Below, one piece after another: positions 16,192 to 23,418 of a stretch of 64,000 nt of DNA. The stretch covers positions 1 to 64,000 of the forward strand of contig JBMNGG010000016.1 of NCBI GenBank assembly GCA_050949705.1, written 5' to 3'. The translations under genes and the position numbers were made by a program. A model generated the notes under the pieces. That model saw nothing but the letters and a program-made list of their open reading frames with translations, made no database searches and had not been told where the DNA came from. How positions within the stretch are numbered: the first letter of the stretch is position 1; each line of letters starts with the position of its first letter. The DNA is from JBMNGG01 sp050949705 (GTDB taxonomy: Bacteria; Bacillota; Thermosediminibacteria; Thermosediminibacterales; Tepidanaerobacteraceae).

Positions 16192-16812
16192 ATGAGAAAA
16201 AAGTTATCGGTTTTTATTATTATTTTAGGAATTATGATAGCACTATATCCATTTATGGAGCAAGGTTTTACATGGTATTGGCAAAAGAGATTGCTAAAAG
16301 ACTGGAATAACAGAGATGCTGTTGAAGCTTACAGAGTCATGGATGATTTGATGCTAACAGAGTTTACATATGAAGATGAGGTGGAAGAAAAGGAAAGAGC
16401 TCCCCTTACCCCTCAAGGAGAAATGCTGGGGATCTTGATAATAGAATCCATAGACCTAAGATTACCTATCATCAGCGGTTTAAATGAAACCAACCTCAAA
16501 ATAGGGATATCGTTTTTGGAAGAAACGGCAAAGTTTGGGGAGTTTGGTAATACAGTTATAGCAGGACATAGGGGTCATTCTTATGGACGCTTACTAAATA
16601 GGTTAAATGAAGTTACCGTGGATGATGAAGTAATCATTTCTACAGATAAAGGCGATTTTAAGTATAAGGTAACTAATGTCTTGATAGTAGAACCTGAAGA
16701 TATACAAGTATTATTTACAGACAAGAAAGAGAAGATGCTCTCAATAGTTACCTGTGAACCTGTATTTAACCCTACTTTAAGACTTATTGTTCAGGCGAGG
16801 CTTGAAGAATAG
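16192..16812 (+). CDS. Class D sortase
   Basis: A 206-residue membrane-anchored transpeptidase. One N-terminal hydrophobic segment (VFIIILGIMIALYPF) is followed by the sortase barrel. The catalytic residues are visible: His in VIAGHRGHSYG (about 126), Cys in LSIVTCEP (about 188) and Arg in TLRLIVQAR (about 197). The HR-x6 and TCEP context and short length fit class D. ATG at 16192 is chosen because GAGGT is spaced for it; an ATG at 16186 sits directly against the ribosome site. The adjacent Asp-rich protein with MPGTG is the probable substrate. Confidence 0.93.
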   Translation: MRKKLSVFIIILGIMIALYPFMEQGFTWYWQKRLLKDWNNRDAVEAYRVMDDLMLTEFTYEDEVEEKERAPLTPQGEMLGILIIESIDLRLPIISGLNETNLKIGISFLEETAKFGEFGNTVIAGHRGHSYGRLLNRLNEVTVDDEVIISTDKGDFKYKVTNVLIVEPEDIQVLFTDKKEKMLSIVTCEPVFNPTLRLIVQARLEE

Positions 16813-16901
16813 ACTGTTAGTAACAAAAGAAAATAGGACATTTGGCCTATGGAAAATTGTCGATATTTTGGTAAAATTGTTATAGAGCTAAATATTTAAT
16901 C

Positions 16902-16990
16902 CAAGCTGAAAAAGGCAAACCTGCTGAAAGGCAGGGGCGCAAAGCTACGAGTCTAAGGCTTATTGCTATGACGGTCGGGTTGCCAGTTGA
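16902..16990 (+). promoter_or_regulatory. Cyclic-di-GMP-I riboswitch, first of a tandem pair
   Basis: It has GGCAAACC (16914-16921), P2 with a GAAA loop, GGGGCGCAAAGC, a receptor containing CUAAGG, and the closing arm GGUCGGGUUGCC. P1 can form between agctg (about 16904-16908) and cagtt (16984-16988). It is followed 28 bases later by a full terminator and then by a second aptamer. Confidence 0.92.
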
Positions 16991-17017
16991 AGGAAGTTGA
17001 TAGTTTAGGTGTCATTT

Positions 17018-17056
17018 ATCCTTATTTGAGCAACCCAAATAAGGATTTTTTCTTTT
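17018..17056 (+). terminator. Terminator between the tandem c-di-GMP riboswitches
   Basis: A perfect 10-bp stem (17018-17027 with 17037-17046), 9-base loop and a T-rich tail. It is placed to act as the expression platform of the first aptamer. Confidence 0.85.
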
Positions 17057-17068
17057 TATTGAGATATC

Positions 17069-17098
17069 CAAGTGCTGATGTTCCGAGCAAAGCACTTG
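17069..17098 (+). promoter_or_regulatory. Hairpin competing with P1 of the second riboswitch
   Basis: An 8-bp perfect hairpin: caagtgct (17069-17076) with agcacttg (17091-17098). Its right arm contains the 5' P1 strand of the second aptamer (acttg, which otherwise pairs with caagt at 17181-17185), so the two pairings exclude each other. Confidence 0.6.
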
Positions 17099-17185
17099 AA
17101 AAAGGCAAACCTGTCGAAAGGCAGAGACGCAAAGCCGCGAGTCTAAAGCCCATATAGTATGGGATATGACTGTCGGGCTGCCAAG
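17094..17185 (+). promoter_or_regulatory. Cyclic-di-GMP-I riboswitch, second of the tandem pair
   Basis: It has GGCAAACC (17104-17111), P2 with a GAAA loop, GAGACGCAAAGCC, a longer P3 arm and the closing GUCGGGCUGCC. P1 is acttg/caagt. The start codon of the transglutaminase-like gene follows at 17222; catgc (17204-17208) can pair with gcatg (17220-17224) over the start codon, so the output may be translational. Confidence 0.92.
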
Positions 17186-17221
17186 TCAGTTCCAAACTTT
17201 GGACATGCTAGGGGAGAGGGC

Positions 17222-18022
17222 ATGAGGATTGTTAAGGGATTAATCATTTTTAACATAATATTGATTATTTTATCGCTAACTCTTTCTGCATATGCAGCAG
17301 GAAATTATTCTATTGAAACGCGAAATATTAGAGAAGGAGTATTTACAATAAATTATTCTATTAGCCATAATGATAAAGTGAAAGTTATGGTGCAGAAAGA
17401 TGGGACAAGCCTTTATTATAATCTTTCAAAAGGTAAAGGAGCAGAAACATTTCCTCTGCAGATGGGAACAGGAAAATATACAATAGCTGTATTAGAAAAT
17501 ATTAGCGACAACCGTTATAAAGAAGTATTAAACGAAACTGTTGAAACAGAAAATTCAAATCCACTAATAGTCTATCTACAGTCTATACAGTTAGTTAATT
17601 GGGATAAGGAAAGTGAAGTAGTAGAAATAGCTAGAGAACTGACTAAAGATAAAAAAAGTGCTGAAGAGAAAGTAAAAACCATATATGACTACATAATACA
17701 CAATTACAGTTATGATTTGGGTAAGGAGGAATTATCCTACGATTATCTTCCGGATAATGATAAACTTATAAAATCGAAAAAAGGTATGTGTTATGATTTT
17801 AGCTCTTTATTTGCATCGATGCTAAGGAGTATCGACGTACCCACCAAACTCGTTAAGGGTTATGCAGATAAAGCAAAAGGATACCATGCATGGAATGAAG
17901 TATATATTGATGGAAAATGGAAAGTGATAGATACCTCTTATGATGCGCAGATGGCACAGAATGGCCATGATTATGCCATGTATAAAGACAGCAGTACTTA
18001 TAACAAAGTAAGTGAATATTAA
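17222..18022 (+). CDS. Secreted transglutaminase-like protein
   Basis: A 266-residue exported protein with a signal peptide (about residues 1-23, IFNIILIILSLTLSAYA), an N-terminal beta domain and a transglutaminase-like cysteine-protease fold at the C-terminus. The catalytic triad is visible: Cys in KKGMCYDFSSLFASML, His in KGYHAWNEVYI and Asp in WKVIDTSYDAQ. Such domains act as peptidases, cross-linkers or amidotransferases; the substrate is unknown. ATG 17222 with GGGGAGAGG is chosen over an upstream ATG at 17159, which would place the coding frame inside the riboswitch. Control by two c-di-GMP aptamers links it to the sortase/TasA locus. Confidence 0.88.
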   Translation: MRIVKGLIIFNIILIILSLTLSAYAAGNYSIETRNIREGVFTINYSISHNDKVKVMVQKDGTSLYYNLSKGKGAETFPLQMGTGKYTIAVLENISDNRYKEVLNETVETENSNPLIVYLQSIQLVNWDKESEVVEIARELTKDKKSAEEKVKTIYDYIIHNYSYDLGKEELSYDYLPDNDKLIKSKKGMCYDFSSLFASMLRSIDVPTKLVKGYADKAKGYHAWNEVYIDGKWKVIDTSYDAQMAQNGHDYAMYKDSSTYNKVSEY

Positions 18023-18228
18023 TGAGAATTATTTTGTTCGGGTATAAACTGTTATACCTATGACAAATGCCCAAAAATATTTCTGATGCTACATCTAAAA
18101 AACCATCATACAGATTGGATATTCATAAACGTATACATATGATAATATAAAAAAGTGTCATTCTAAGCGATAGGGAAGAATCTTTCTAAAACACTGATAA
18201 ATGCAGAAAATAGTATTATTTTTCCCAT

Positions 18229-18253
18229 AATAGCCGTTAAACGGCTATTTTTA
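18229..18253 (+). terminator. Terminator after the transglutaminase-like gene
   Basis: Stem aatagccgt (18229-18237) with acggctatt (18241-18249), 3-base loop, then T residues. The 200 bases between the gene and this hairpin hold no recognised gene. Confidence 0.75.
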
Positions 18254-18275
18254 AATTTAATTTAAAAATAATTAC

Positions 18276-18304
18276 TTGACTTTGGTTGGAGTAGATGGTA
18301 TATT
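18276..18304 (+). promoter_or_regulatory. Sigma-A promoter of the ABC transporter leader
   Basis: TTGACT (18276-18281), 17-base spacer and TATATT (18299-18304). It drives the leader ORF and attenuator below. Confidence 0.8.
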
Positions 18305-18336
18305 ATCCCCAATATAAATTTTAAGGAGAATTAATT

Positions 18337-18393
18337 ATGAAAAGCTTGTCGTATAATCTCTTACAATCTATATTTAATAGCCAATTTAGATAG
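18337..18393 (+). CDS. Putative 18-residue leader peptide
   Basis: ATG 18337 follows an excellent AAGGAG site and reads MKSLSYNLLQSIFNSQFR before TAG at 18391-18393. The stop codon overlaps the first base of attenuator segment 1, the geometry expected of a regulatory leader. The peptide has four Ser, three Leu, three Asn and single Tyr and Ile; no strong run of one amino acid points to the inducer. Confidence 0.6.
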   Translation: MKSLSYNLLQSIFNSQFR

Positions 18394-18503
18394 GGTTTGT
18401 ACCTAGAATATTACAACATAGGTACAAACCCGGTCAGACCGAAATTCAAAGGGTTTGTATCTATGTTGGCTGTTAACCTATGCTTTTCATAAATAAATAA
18501 AGT

Positions 18504-18537
18504 AAGCCACATAGATAATAGCTATGTGGCTTTTTTG
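18504..18537 (+). terminator. Attenuator terminator 1
   Basis: Perfect 11-bp stem aagccacatag (18504-18514) with ctatgtggctt (18522-18532), 7-base loop, T tract. Confidence 0.88.
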
Positions 18538-18561
18538 TATCTAAAATATCTATATATATAA

Positions 18562-18597
18562 AAGCCACATAGACAGTTTACGCTATGTGGCTTTTTT
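18562..18597 (+). terminator. Attenuator terminator 2 (same stem as terminator 1)
   Basis: The same 11-bp stem at 18562-18572 with 18583-18593, a different 10-base loop, T tract. It ends 38 bases before the permease start. Confidence 0.88.
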
Positions 18598-18634
18598 GTA
18601 TCCAAAATTTGATCTGATCGAAAGGGGAATCATT

Positions 18635-19525
18635 ATGGGAGCAATTATAGAAGTTTTAACACAGAGTTTAATATTGTCGATTATGGTTTTGGGGGTTTAT
18701 ATAAGTTACAAAATCTTGGACTTTCCAGATTTATCTGCAGATGGAAGTTTTACTTTGGGAGCTGCTATTACAGCAGTTGCTCTGACAAATGGAATATCAC
18801 CTGCTGTTGGAACTATGGCAGCACTAATAGCGGGCCTCTTAGCAGGCCTTATAACAGGTATATTGCATGTAAAAGTTAAGATATCTAATTTGCTGTCAGG
18901 GATTTTAGTTATGGGGATTTTATATTCTATAAATTTAAGGATTATGGGAAGGGCGAATATTCCTCTTTTTACTGAAGCAAGCATCTTCTCAAATTATAAT
19001 CCGTTAATGGTTGTCTTTGTGATAGTAGCTATTTTCAAAATACTTATGGACCTTTTTCTAAAGACCGGCTTGGGATATTCTCTTAAAGGCGTTGGTGATA
19101 ATCCCCAGATGATAAAATCCCTGGGCATAGACATAGGAAAAATAAAAATATTTGGTCTTATGTTGTCAAATGGACTGGTAGCCTTTTCGGGAAGTGTAAT
19201 GGCTCAGTTTCAGGGTTTTACCGATATTTCTATGGGGATAGGGACCTTGATACTAGGGATTGCTTCGATAATAATTGGCACTTCTGTTATCAAAAAGGGG
19301 AAATATTTTAAAGAAACAACAATGGTAATTGTAGGAACGATTATTTATCAAATAACGATCTATTTTGCTATGAACACTGGACTTATGGCTATTGATTTAA
19401 AAATGATCACATCTGTTGTCATAATTATTTTTATGGCAGTAAGCAATATGAAAAAAGGTGAAATAAAAAATGGTGGGAGGATTAAAAATGTTAAAAATAC
19501 GAAACCTGTCCAAAAGCTTTTATAA
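18635..19525 (+). CDS. ABC transporter permease (TrpX/DUF534-associated, LivH-like)
   Basis: A 296-residue integral membrane protein with about eight hydrophobic segments (for example LILSIMVLGVYISYKIL, VVIIIFMAVSN). FPDLSADGSFTLGAA near residue 28 and GVGDNPQMIKSLGID near 150 are typical of the branched-chain/BMP-like permease family found with DUF534 binding proteins. Substrates in this group include aromatic amino acids; the one here is not determined. ATG 18635 follows AAAGGGG; an earlier in-frame start would lie inside the second terminator. The end overlaps the ATPase gene. Confidence 0.88.
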   Translation: MGAIIEVLTQSLILSIMVLGVYISYKILDFPDLSADGSFTLGAAITAVALTNGISPAVGTMAALIAGLLAGLITGILHVKVKISNLLSGILVMGILYSINLRIMGRANIPLFTEASIFSNYNPLMVVFVIVAIFKILMDLFLKTGLGYSLKGVGDNPQMIKSLGIDIGKIKIFGLMLSNGLVAFSGSVMAQFQGFTDISMGIGTLILGIASIIIGTSVIKKGKYFKETTMVIVGTIIYQITIYFAMNTGLMAIDLKMITSVVIIIFMAVSNMKKGEIKNGGRIKNVKNTKPVQKLL

Positions 19526-20245
19526 CACTTATGCGGGCGAAAACACAGTGCTGAAAAACATTAATATGGACATAGAGAAAGGTGATTTTATAAGCATTAT
19601 CGGCAGCAATGGATCAGGAAAATCTACACTTTTAAATATCATTTCAGGTGTTATTAAAGAAACTACAGGTAGTCTTTTCCTTGAAGAAAAAGACATTACG
19701 GAGATGCCTGAACACATTAGAGCAAAAGTAATTAGCAGGGTTTTCCAGAATCCGGCGCTAGGGACATGTCAAACTCTAACAGTCAGGGAAAATCTGTCTA
19801 TGGCTCTAAACAAGGGAGATTTAAGCAACATTAAGCACTGTCTCCGATACACAACAGAGGAACTTCATTTATGTGTTGAAAGATATTTCTTTTGGACCTT
19901 AAAAAATTACTGGATGTGGAGGTAAGGTTTCTATCTGGAGGGCAAAAGCAAGCTTTATCCTTGGTAATGGCTAGCATTACAAACCCAAAATTATTGCTAT
20001 TAGATGAGCATACTGCTTCCCTTGATCCTAAAACATCAAGAGAAATAATGGAATTGACTCAAAAAATAGTAAAGGAGAAAAAGATAACTACATTGATGGT
20101 CACTCATAATCTAAAAGATGCAGTTATGTATGGGAATCGGCTGATAATGCTCCATGGAGGTGAGATAACTTTAGACTTGGATTACCCTTCAAAGAAGAAG
20201 TTAAGAACTGAGGACATATTGGTTAAGTATGATTATGCTGTTTAA
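19488..20245 (+). pseudogene. ABC transporter ATP-binding protein, frameshifted
   Basis: The first frame (from ATG 19488, GGGAGG upstream) has Walker A SIIGSNGSGKSTLLNI and the Q-loop RVFQNPALG, then runs into a stop at 19923-19925. The second frame resumes the alignment at LDLKKLLDVEVRF with the signature FLSGGQKQAL, Walker B LLLLDEHTASLDP and H-loop VTHNL, ending at 20245. A single -1 shift near the T-rich stretch 19884-19893 restores a normal ATPase of about 250 residues. It overlaps the permease and is followed 26 bases later by the binding-protein gene. A sequencing error is possible; otherwise the transporter has lost its motor. Confidence 0.8.
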
Positions 20246-20271
20246 AAAAATATTTTAGGAGTGTGAGAGAT

Positions 20272-21222
20272 ATGAAAAAAATAGTTATTTGTTTATTAAT
20301 GATGATTGTTATAATGACAGGATGTGGAAAACATCCTGGACAGGAAGTAAAGAGTATAGGTATAAATCAATTTGTAGAATTTGCTGCGCTAGACCAATGC
20401 AGAGAGGGATTTATTCAGGCCTTAGAAGATAATGGGTATATTGATGGAGAAAATATTAACATTGATTATCAAAATGGCCAGGGTGATATGAATGTTACTC
20501 AAACTATCAGCAAAAAATTTGTCTCAGATAAGAAAGATTTGATTTTTGCCATTGCAACACCTTCAGCTCAAGCATCATATAATGCTACAAAAGAGATACC
20601 TATTATAATATCTGCGGTGACTGATCCTGTAGCAGCAGGTATAGTGAAATCATTAGACAAACCAGAAACCAATGTTTCCGGGACTTCTGATTACTTACCT
20701 GTAGAAAAGCAGTTGAATTTAATAAAAGAATTAGCTCCAAATGCAAAGACAATAGGTGTTTTGTATAATACAAGTGAGGTAAATTCGGAAGTGCAAATTG
20801 AGGAGCTTAAGAAAGTAGCAGAAGGATATGAGGTTGTATCTCTAGGAGTAACAAGTACAAATGAGGTTAACAATGCCATTAACAGTCTTGTAAAGAAAAT
20901 CGATGTGCTTTATGTTCCGACAGATAACCTGGTTGTCTCTTCCATGCCTATTATAGTAAAAAATACCTTAGAAGCCAAAATCCCTATAATCGCATCTGAT
21001 CAAGGGTCAGTAGAATCGGGTGCTTTGGCAACAGCAGGAATTAACTATTATAAGCTTGGCTATGACACCGGTCTCATGGCTGTTGATGTGCTTAAAGGTG
21101 CAGATATATCTGAAATGCCTATAAAAACTTCAGACGAAACAGATATGTTCATAAACGAAAATACTCTAAAAGCACTAAATATTCCCACTCCAACAATTGA
21201 AAACATAATTTATGTAAACTAA
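20272..21222 (+). CDS. ABC transporter substrate-binding lipoprotein (TrpX/DUF534 family)
   Basis: A 316-residue lipoprotein. The signal is MKKIVICLLMMIVIMTGC with the lipobox Cys at about residue 18. The mature part has the DUF534/COG2984 pattern: IGINQFVEFAALDQCREGF, GDMNVTQTISKKF, AIATPSAQA, ISAVTDPVAAGIV and DNLVVSSMP. Family members bind amino acids such as tryptophan or tyrosine; the ligand here is not known. ATG 20272 with AGGAG is preferred to the GTG at 20263, which abuts the ribosome site. Confidence 0.9.
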   Translation: MKKIVICLLMMIVIMTGCGKHPGQEVKSIGINQFVEFAALDQCREGFIQALEDNGYIDGENINIDYQNGQGDMNVTQTISKKFVSDKKDLIFAIATPSAQASYNATKEIPIIISAVTDPVAAGIVKSLDKPETNVSGTSDYLPVEKQLNLIKELAPNAKTIGVLYNTSEVNSEVQIEELKKVAEGYEVVSLGVTSTNEVNNAINSLVKKIDVLYVPTDNLVVSSMPIIVKNTLEAKIPIIASDQGSVESGALATAGINYYKLGYDTGLMAVDVLKGADISEMPIKTSDETDMFINENTLKALNIPTPTIENIIYVN

Positions 21223-21284
21223 AGGCAGTGTATTAAATTATTTAATATGTTTAAGTATAGCAAATTAGCATGTTTAATGATGTG

Positions 21285-21303
21285 GGGCGACCAAAGGTCG
21301 CCC
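21285..21303 (+). terminator. GC-rich hairpin after the ABC operon
   Basis: Perfect 8-bp stem gggcgacc (21285-21292) with ggtcgccc (21296-21303), 3-base loop; the tail is only weakly T-rich (gttctta). Confidence 0.55.
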
Positions 21304-21388
21304 GTTCTTACTTTAAGATGTAATACTTTTATGGTAAAATGGAAACGACTTTATAAAGCTAGTTTTTTTATAATGGGAGAGGATATTT

Positions 21389-22753
21389 TTGACGGCTCAG
21401 ATACATACGTTTAACGTATTTGACAAAAACTTAGTTCTTGATGTAAACAGCGGATCTGTTCTACAAGTTGATGATTTAGCATATGAGATATTGAATATAT
21501 ATGATAAATCTTCAGTTGAGAGCATTATTGATGATTTGGGTGCAAAATACTCAAAAACGAAAATTATGGAAGTTTTAGATGAGATAAACACATTAAAAGA
21601 GCAAGGATACTTATTTACTGAATCAAATATTAATCCGATTCTTGATAAATTAAACAACAGGCATTATGTCAAGGCCCTTTGTCTTAATGTAGCTCATGAT
21701 TGTAATTTGCGGTGTAAATACTGCTTTGCTGCAAAAGGTGACTATCACGGTAAGCGTGAACTTATGAGTGTAGAGGTTGGGAAGAAGGCTGTAGATTTTC
21801 TTGTTGAAAAGTCAGGGAATATGAAAAACCTGGAGATTGATTTTTTTGGTGGAGAACCGCTGATGGCCATGGAAACAGTAAAAATGGTAATAAATTATGC
21901 AAGAACTATCGAAGAAAAATGCGGTAAGAAGTTTCACTTTACTATCACTACAAATGCACTTTTGCTTAATGACGAAATTATTAAGTATTTGCACGAAGAA
22001 ATGGATAATATAGTTTTAAGTCTTGACGGAAGAAAGGAAGTAAATGATTTTATCAGGGTTAGGGCTGATGGTAGTGGCAGTTATGATCAAATTGTTCCAA
22101 ATATCAAGAAATTAGTAGCACTGCGAGAAGAAGACAAGAAGGAATATTATGTGAGAGGCACGTTTACGAAACATAACTTAGATTTTGCCAAGGATGTCTT
22201 CCACATTGCTGATTTAGGTTTTAAGGAAATATCCATTGAACCGGTTGTCGGGAAGGAGGATATCTGCTGGTTGGAAGAATGTGATTTAGAAAGGCTGTTT
22301 GCCCAATATGAACAAATTGCAAAAGAATACTTAAAACGCCAACAGTCAAAAAGTGACACTTTTACATTCTATCATTTTAATGTGAATATATATAACGGTC
22401 CATGCGTATATAAAAGACTTTGGGCTTGTGGAGCAGGTCGGGATTATTTAGCGATTACACCTTTGGGTGAAATATATCCATGTCACCAGTTTATAGGGCA
22501 AGATGGATTTTTGATGGGGAATGTTTTTGATGGGAAACTAGACGAAAATATTATTAAGGAACTGAGGGATACACATGTTTTTGCAAAGAATGAATGCTCT
22601 ATATGCTGGGCAAGATATTTTTGCAGTGGTGGGTGTAATGCTAATAATTATTTAATAAATGGTGACATGAAAAGGCCCTATAATATCACCTGTGAACTAC
22701 AAAAAAAGAGAATAGAATACGCCATTTACCTTAATCTAAACAATAAAGAGTAA
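21389..22753 (+). CDS. scfB: SCIFF-type radical SAM/SPASM thioether maturase
   Basis: A 454-residue radical SAM enzyme. The N-terminus (FNVFDKNLVLDVNSGSVLQVDDLAYEIL) is the peptide-recognition region typical of ScfB. The [4Fe-4S] motif CNLRCKYC is at Cys105, Cys109 and Cys112, with FFGGEP after it. The C-terminal SPASM/twitch region has many Cys (CGAGRDYLAITPLGEIYPC, CSICWARYFCSGGC). Family members install Cys-to-Thr thioethers in the small six-Cys SCIFF peptide. A TTG start follows GGGAGAGG. No scfA-like ORF with clustered Cys is visible on either side, which is unusual because the two genes normally adjoin. Confidence 0.88.
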   Translation: MTAQIHTFNVFDKNLVLDVNSGSVLQVDDLAYEILNIYDKSSVESIIDDLGAKYSKTKIMEVLDEINTLKEQGYLFTESNINPILDKLNNRHYVKALCLNVAHDCNLRCKYCFAAKGDYHGKRELMSVEVGKKAVDFLVEKSGNMKNLEIDFFGGEPLMAMETVKMVINYARTIEEKCGKKFHFTITTNALLLNDEIIKYLHEEMDNIVLSLDGRKEVNDFIRVRADGSGSYDQIVPNIKKLVALREEDKKEYYVRGTFTKHNLDFAKDVFHIADLGFKEISIEPVVGKEDICWLEECDLERLFAQYEQIAKEYLKRQQSKSDTFTFYHFNVNIYNGPCVYKRLWACGAGRDYLAITPLGEIYPCHQFIGQDGFLMGNVFDGKLDENIIKELRDTHVFAKNECSICWARYFCSGGCNANNYLINGDMKRPYNITCELQKKRIEYAIYLNLNNKE

Positions 22754-22863
22754 ACCGTAAATATATTATGTAAATCAAATAAGTAATTTTAGGATAATTT
22801 AGACATAAATTGTAGAAAATGGTAATAATCCGTAAGAATAAACAGATATTCCAAGATTTTAAC

Positions 22864-22893
22864 AAAAAATGCTATTTTTAAAGGCATTTTTTG
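22864..22893 (+). terminator. Terminator after scfB
   Basis: Stem aaaaaatgc (22864-22872) with gcatttttt (22884-22892); AT-rich but with a T tract. Confidence 0.65.
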
Positions 22894-22965
22894 TTTGAAA
22901 ATAATGTAATAATGCTATATTATATTTAAAGTGTAAGGATAAAACATATTAAAAGAGGTAATGAA

Positions 22966-23127
22966 ATGGTAACACTAGCCCGGGAAATTGAAAAAACAAA
23001 AAATGATTTATACATGGCTTTAGACGCATATAAAACCTTGGGTCACAAAGAAGTATATGCACTTAGTTCACAACTTGATAAACTTATCTTTGAGTATGAG
23101 CTAAAAGTTATGAATCGTCGAATATAA
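22966..23127 (+). CDS. Spo0E-like aspartyl-phosphate phosphatase
   Basis: A 53-residue protein. The Spo0E-family signature SQ-x-LD is present in LSSQLDKLIFEYE after an N-terminal helix (REIEKTKNDLYMALDAY), forming the expected two-helix hairpin. Members dephosphorylate Spo0A~P and restrain sporulation in Bacillus; in Clostridia the role is mostly inferred. ATG 22966 follows AAAGAGG. The gene stands alone between two terminators. Confidence 0.8.
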   Translation: MVTLAREIEKTKNDLYMALDAYKTLGHKEVYALSSQLDKLIFEYELKVMNRRI

Positions 23128-23139
23128 GGATTATTTATT

Positions 23140-23165
23140 GCCGTTAAAAGCGGCTTATTTTTTTT
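23140..23165 (+). terminator. Terminator after the Spo0E-like gene
   Basis: A short stem (gccgtt with agcggc, including one G-U) followed by a long T tract. Confidence 0.6.
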
Positions 23166-23231
23166 AAGATGAATTTAATGTGCAAGCTTTTGATAAACTA
23201 AATAATAATAGTCTTAATTGGAGGTTGTAAA

Positions 23232-23402
23232 ATGGCTTATGTAATAAATAAAGAATGTATAGCATGTGGTTCCTGTGAACCGGAATGTCCTACTGATGCA
23301 ATTAGCGAAGGGGAAATATATGAAATTGATCCGGAAAAGTGTATAGAATGCGGGGCTTGTGCAGATGTTTGTCCAACGTCTGCAATATCACCAGAGGAAT
23401 AA
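23232..23402 (+). CDS. 2[4Fe-4S] ferredoxin
   Basis: A 56-residue clostridial-type ferredoxin with two perfect cluster motifs: CIACGSCEPECP and CIECGACADVCP. It carries electrons for anaerobic enzymes in the cytosol. GGAGG lies 9 bases before ATG 23232. It is a separate small unit; the gene on the other strand ends 17 bases downstream. Confidence 0.95.
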   Translation: MAYVINKECIACGSCEPECPTDAISEGEIYEIDPEKCIECGACADVCPTSAISPEE

Positions 23403-23418
23403 TAGAAAAAACCAGTTT

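Larger units (their letters stand above)
18393..18597 (+). promoter_or_regulatory. Attenuator with serial alternative pairings and two terminators
   Basis: Segment 1 (18393-18405) pairs perfectly over 13 bp with segment 2 (18419-18431). Segment 2, extended to 18415-18431, also pairs over 17 bp with segment 3 (18451-18467; one G-U). Segment 3 (18458-18471) pairs with segment 4 (18505-18517; one bulge), which is the left arm of terminator 1. The right arm of terminator 1 can pair with the identical left arm of terminator 2. One chain (1:2, 3:4, 5:4') would read through; the other (2:3, 4:5, 4':5') would terminate twice. This is inferred from base pairing alone. Confidence 0.7.

Noticed and set aside
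18393..18500. Possible T-box leader before the ABC transporter
   Set aside because: There is no T-box consensus such as AGGGTGGNACCGCG and no stem I pattern; serial alternative pairings explain the region better.
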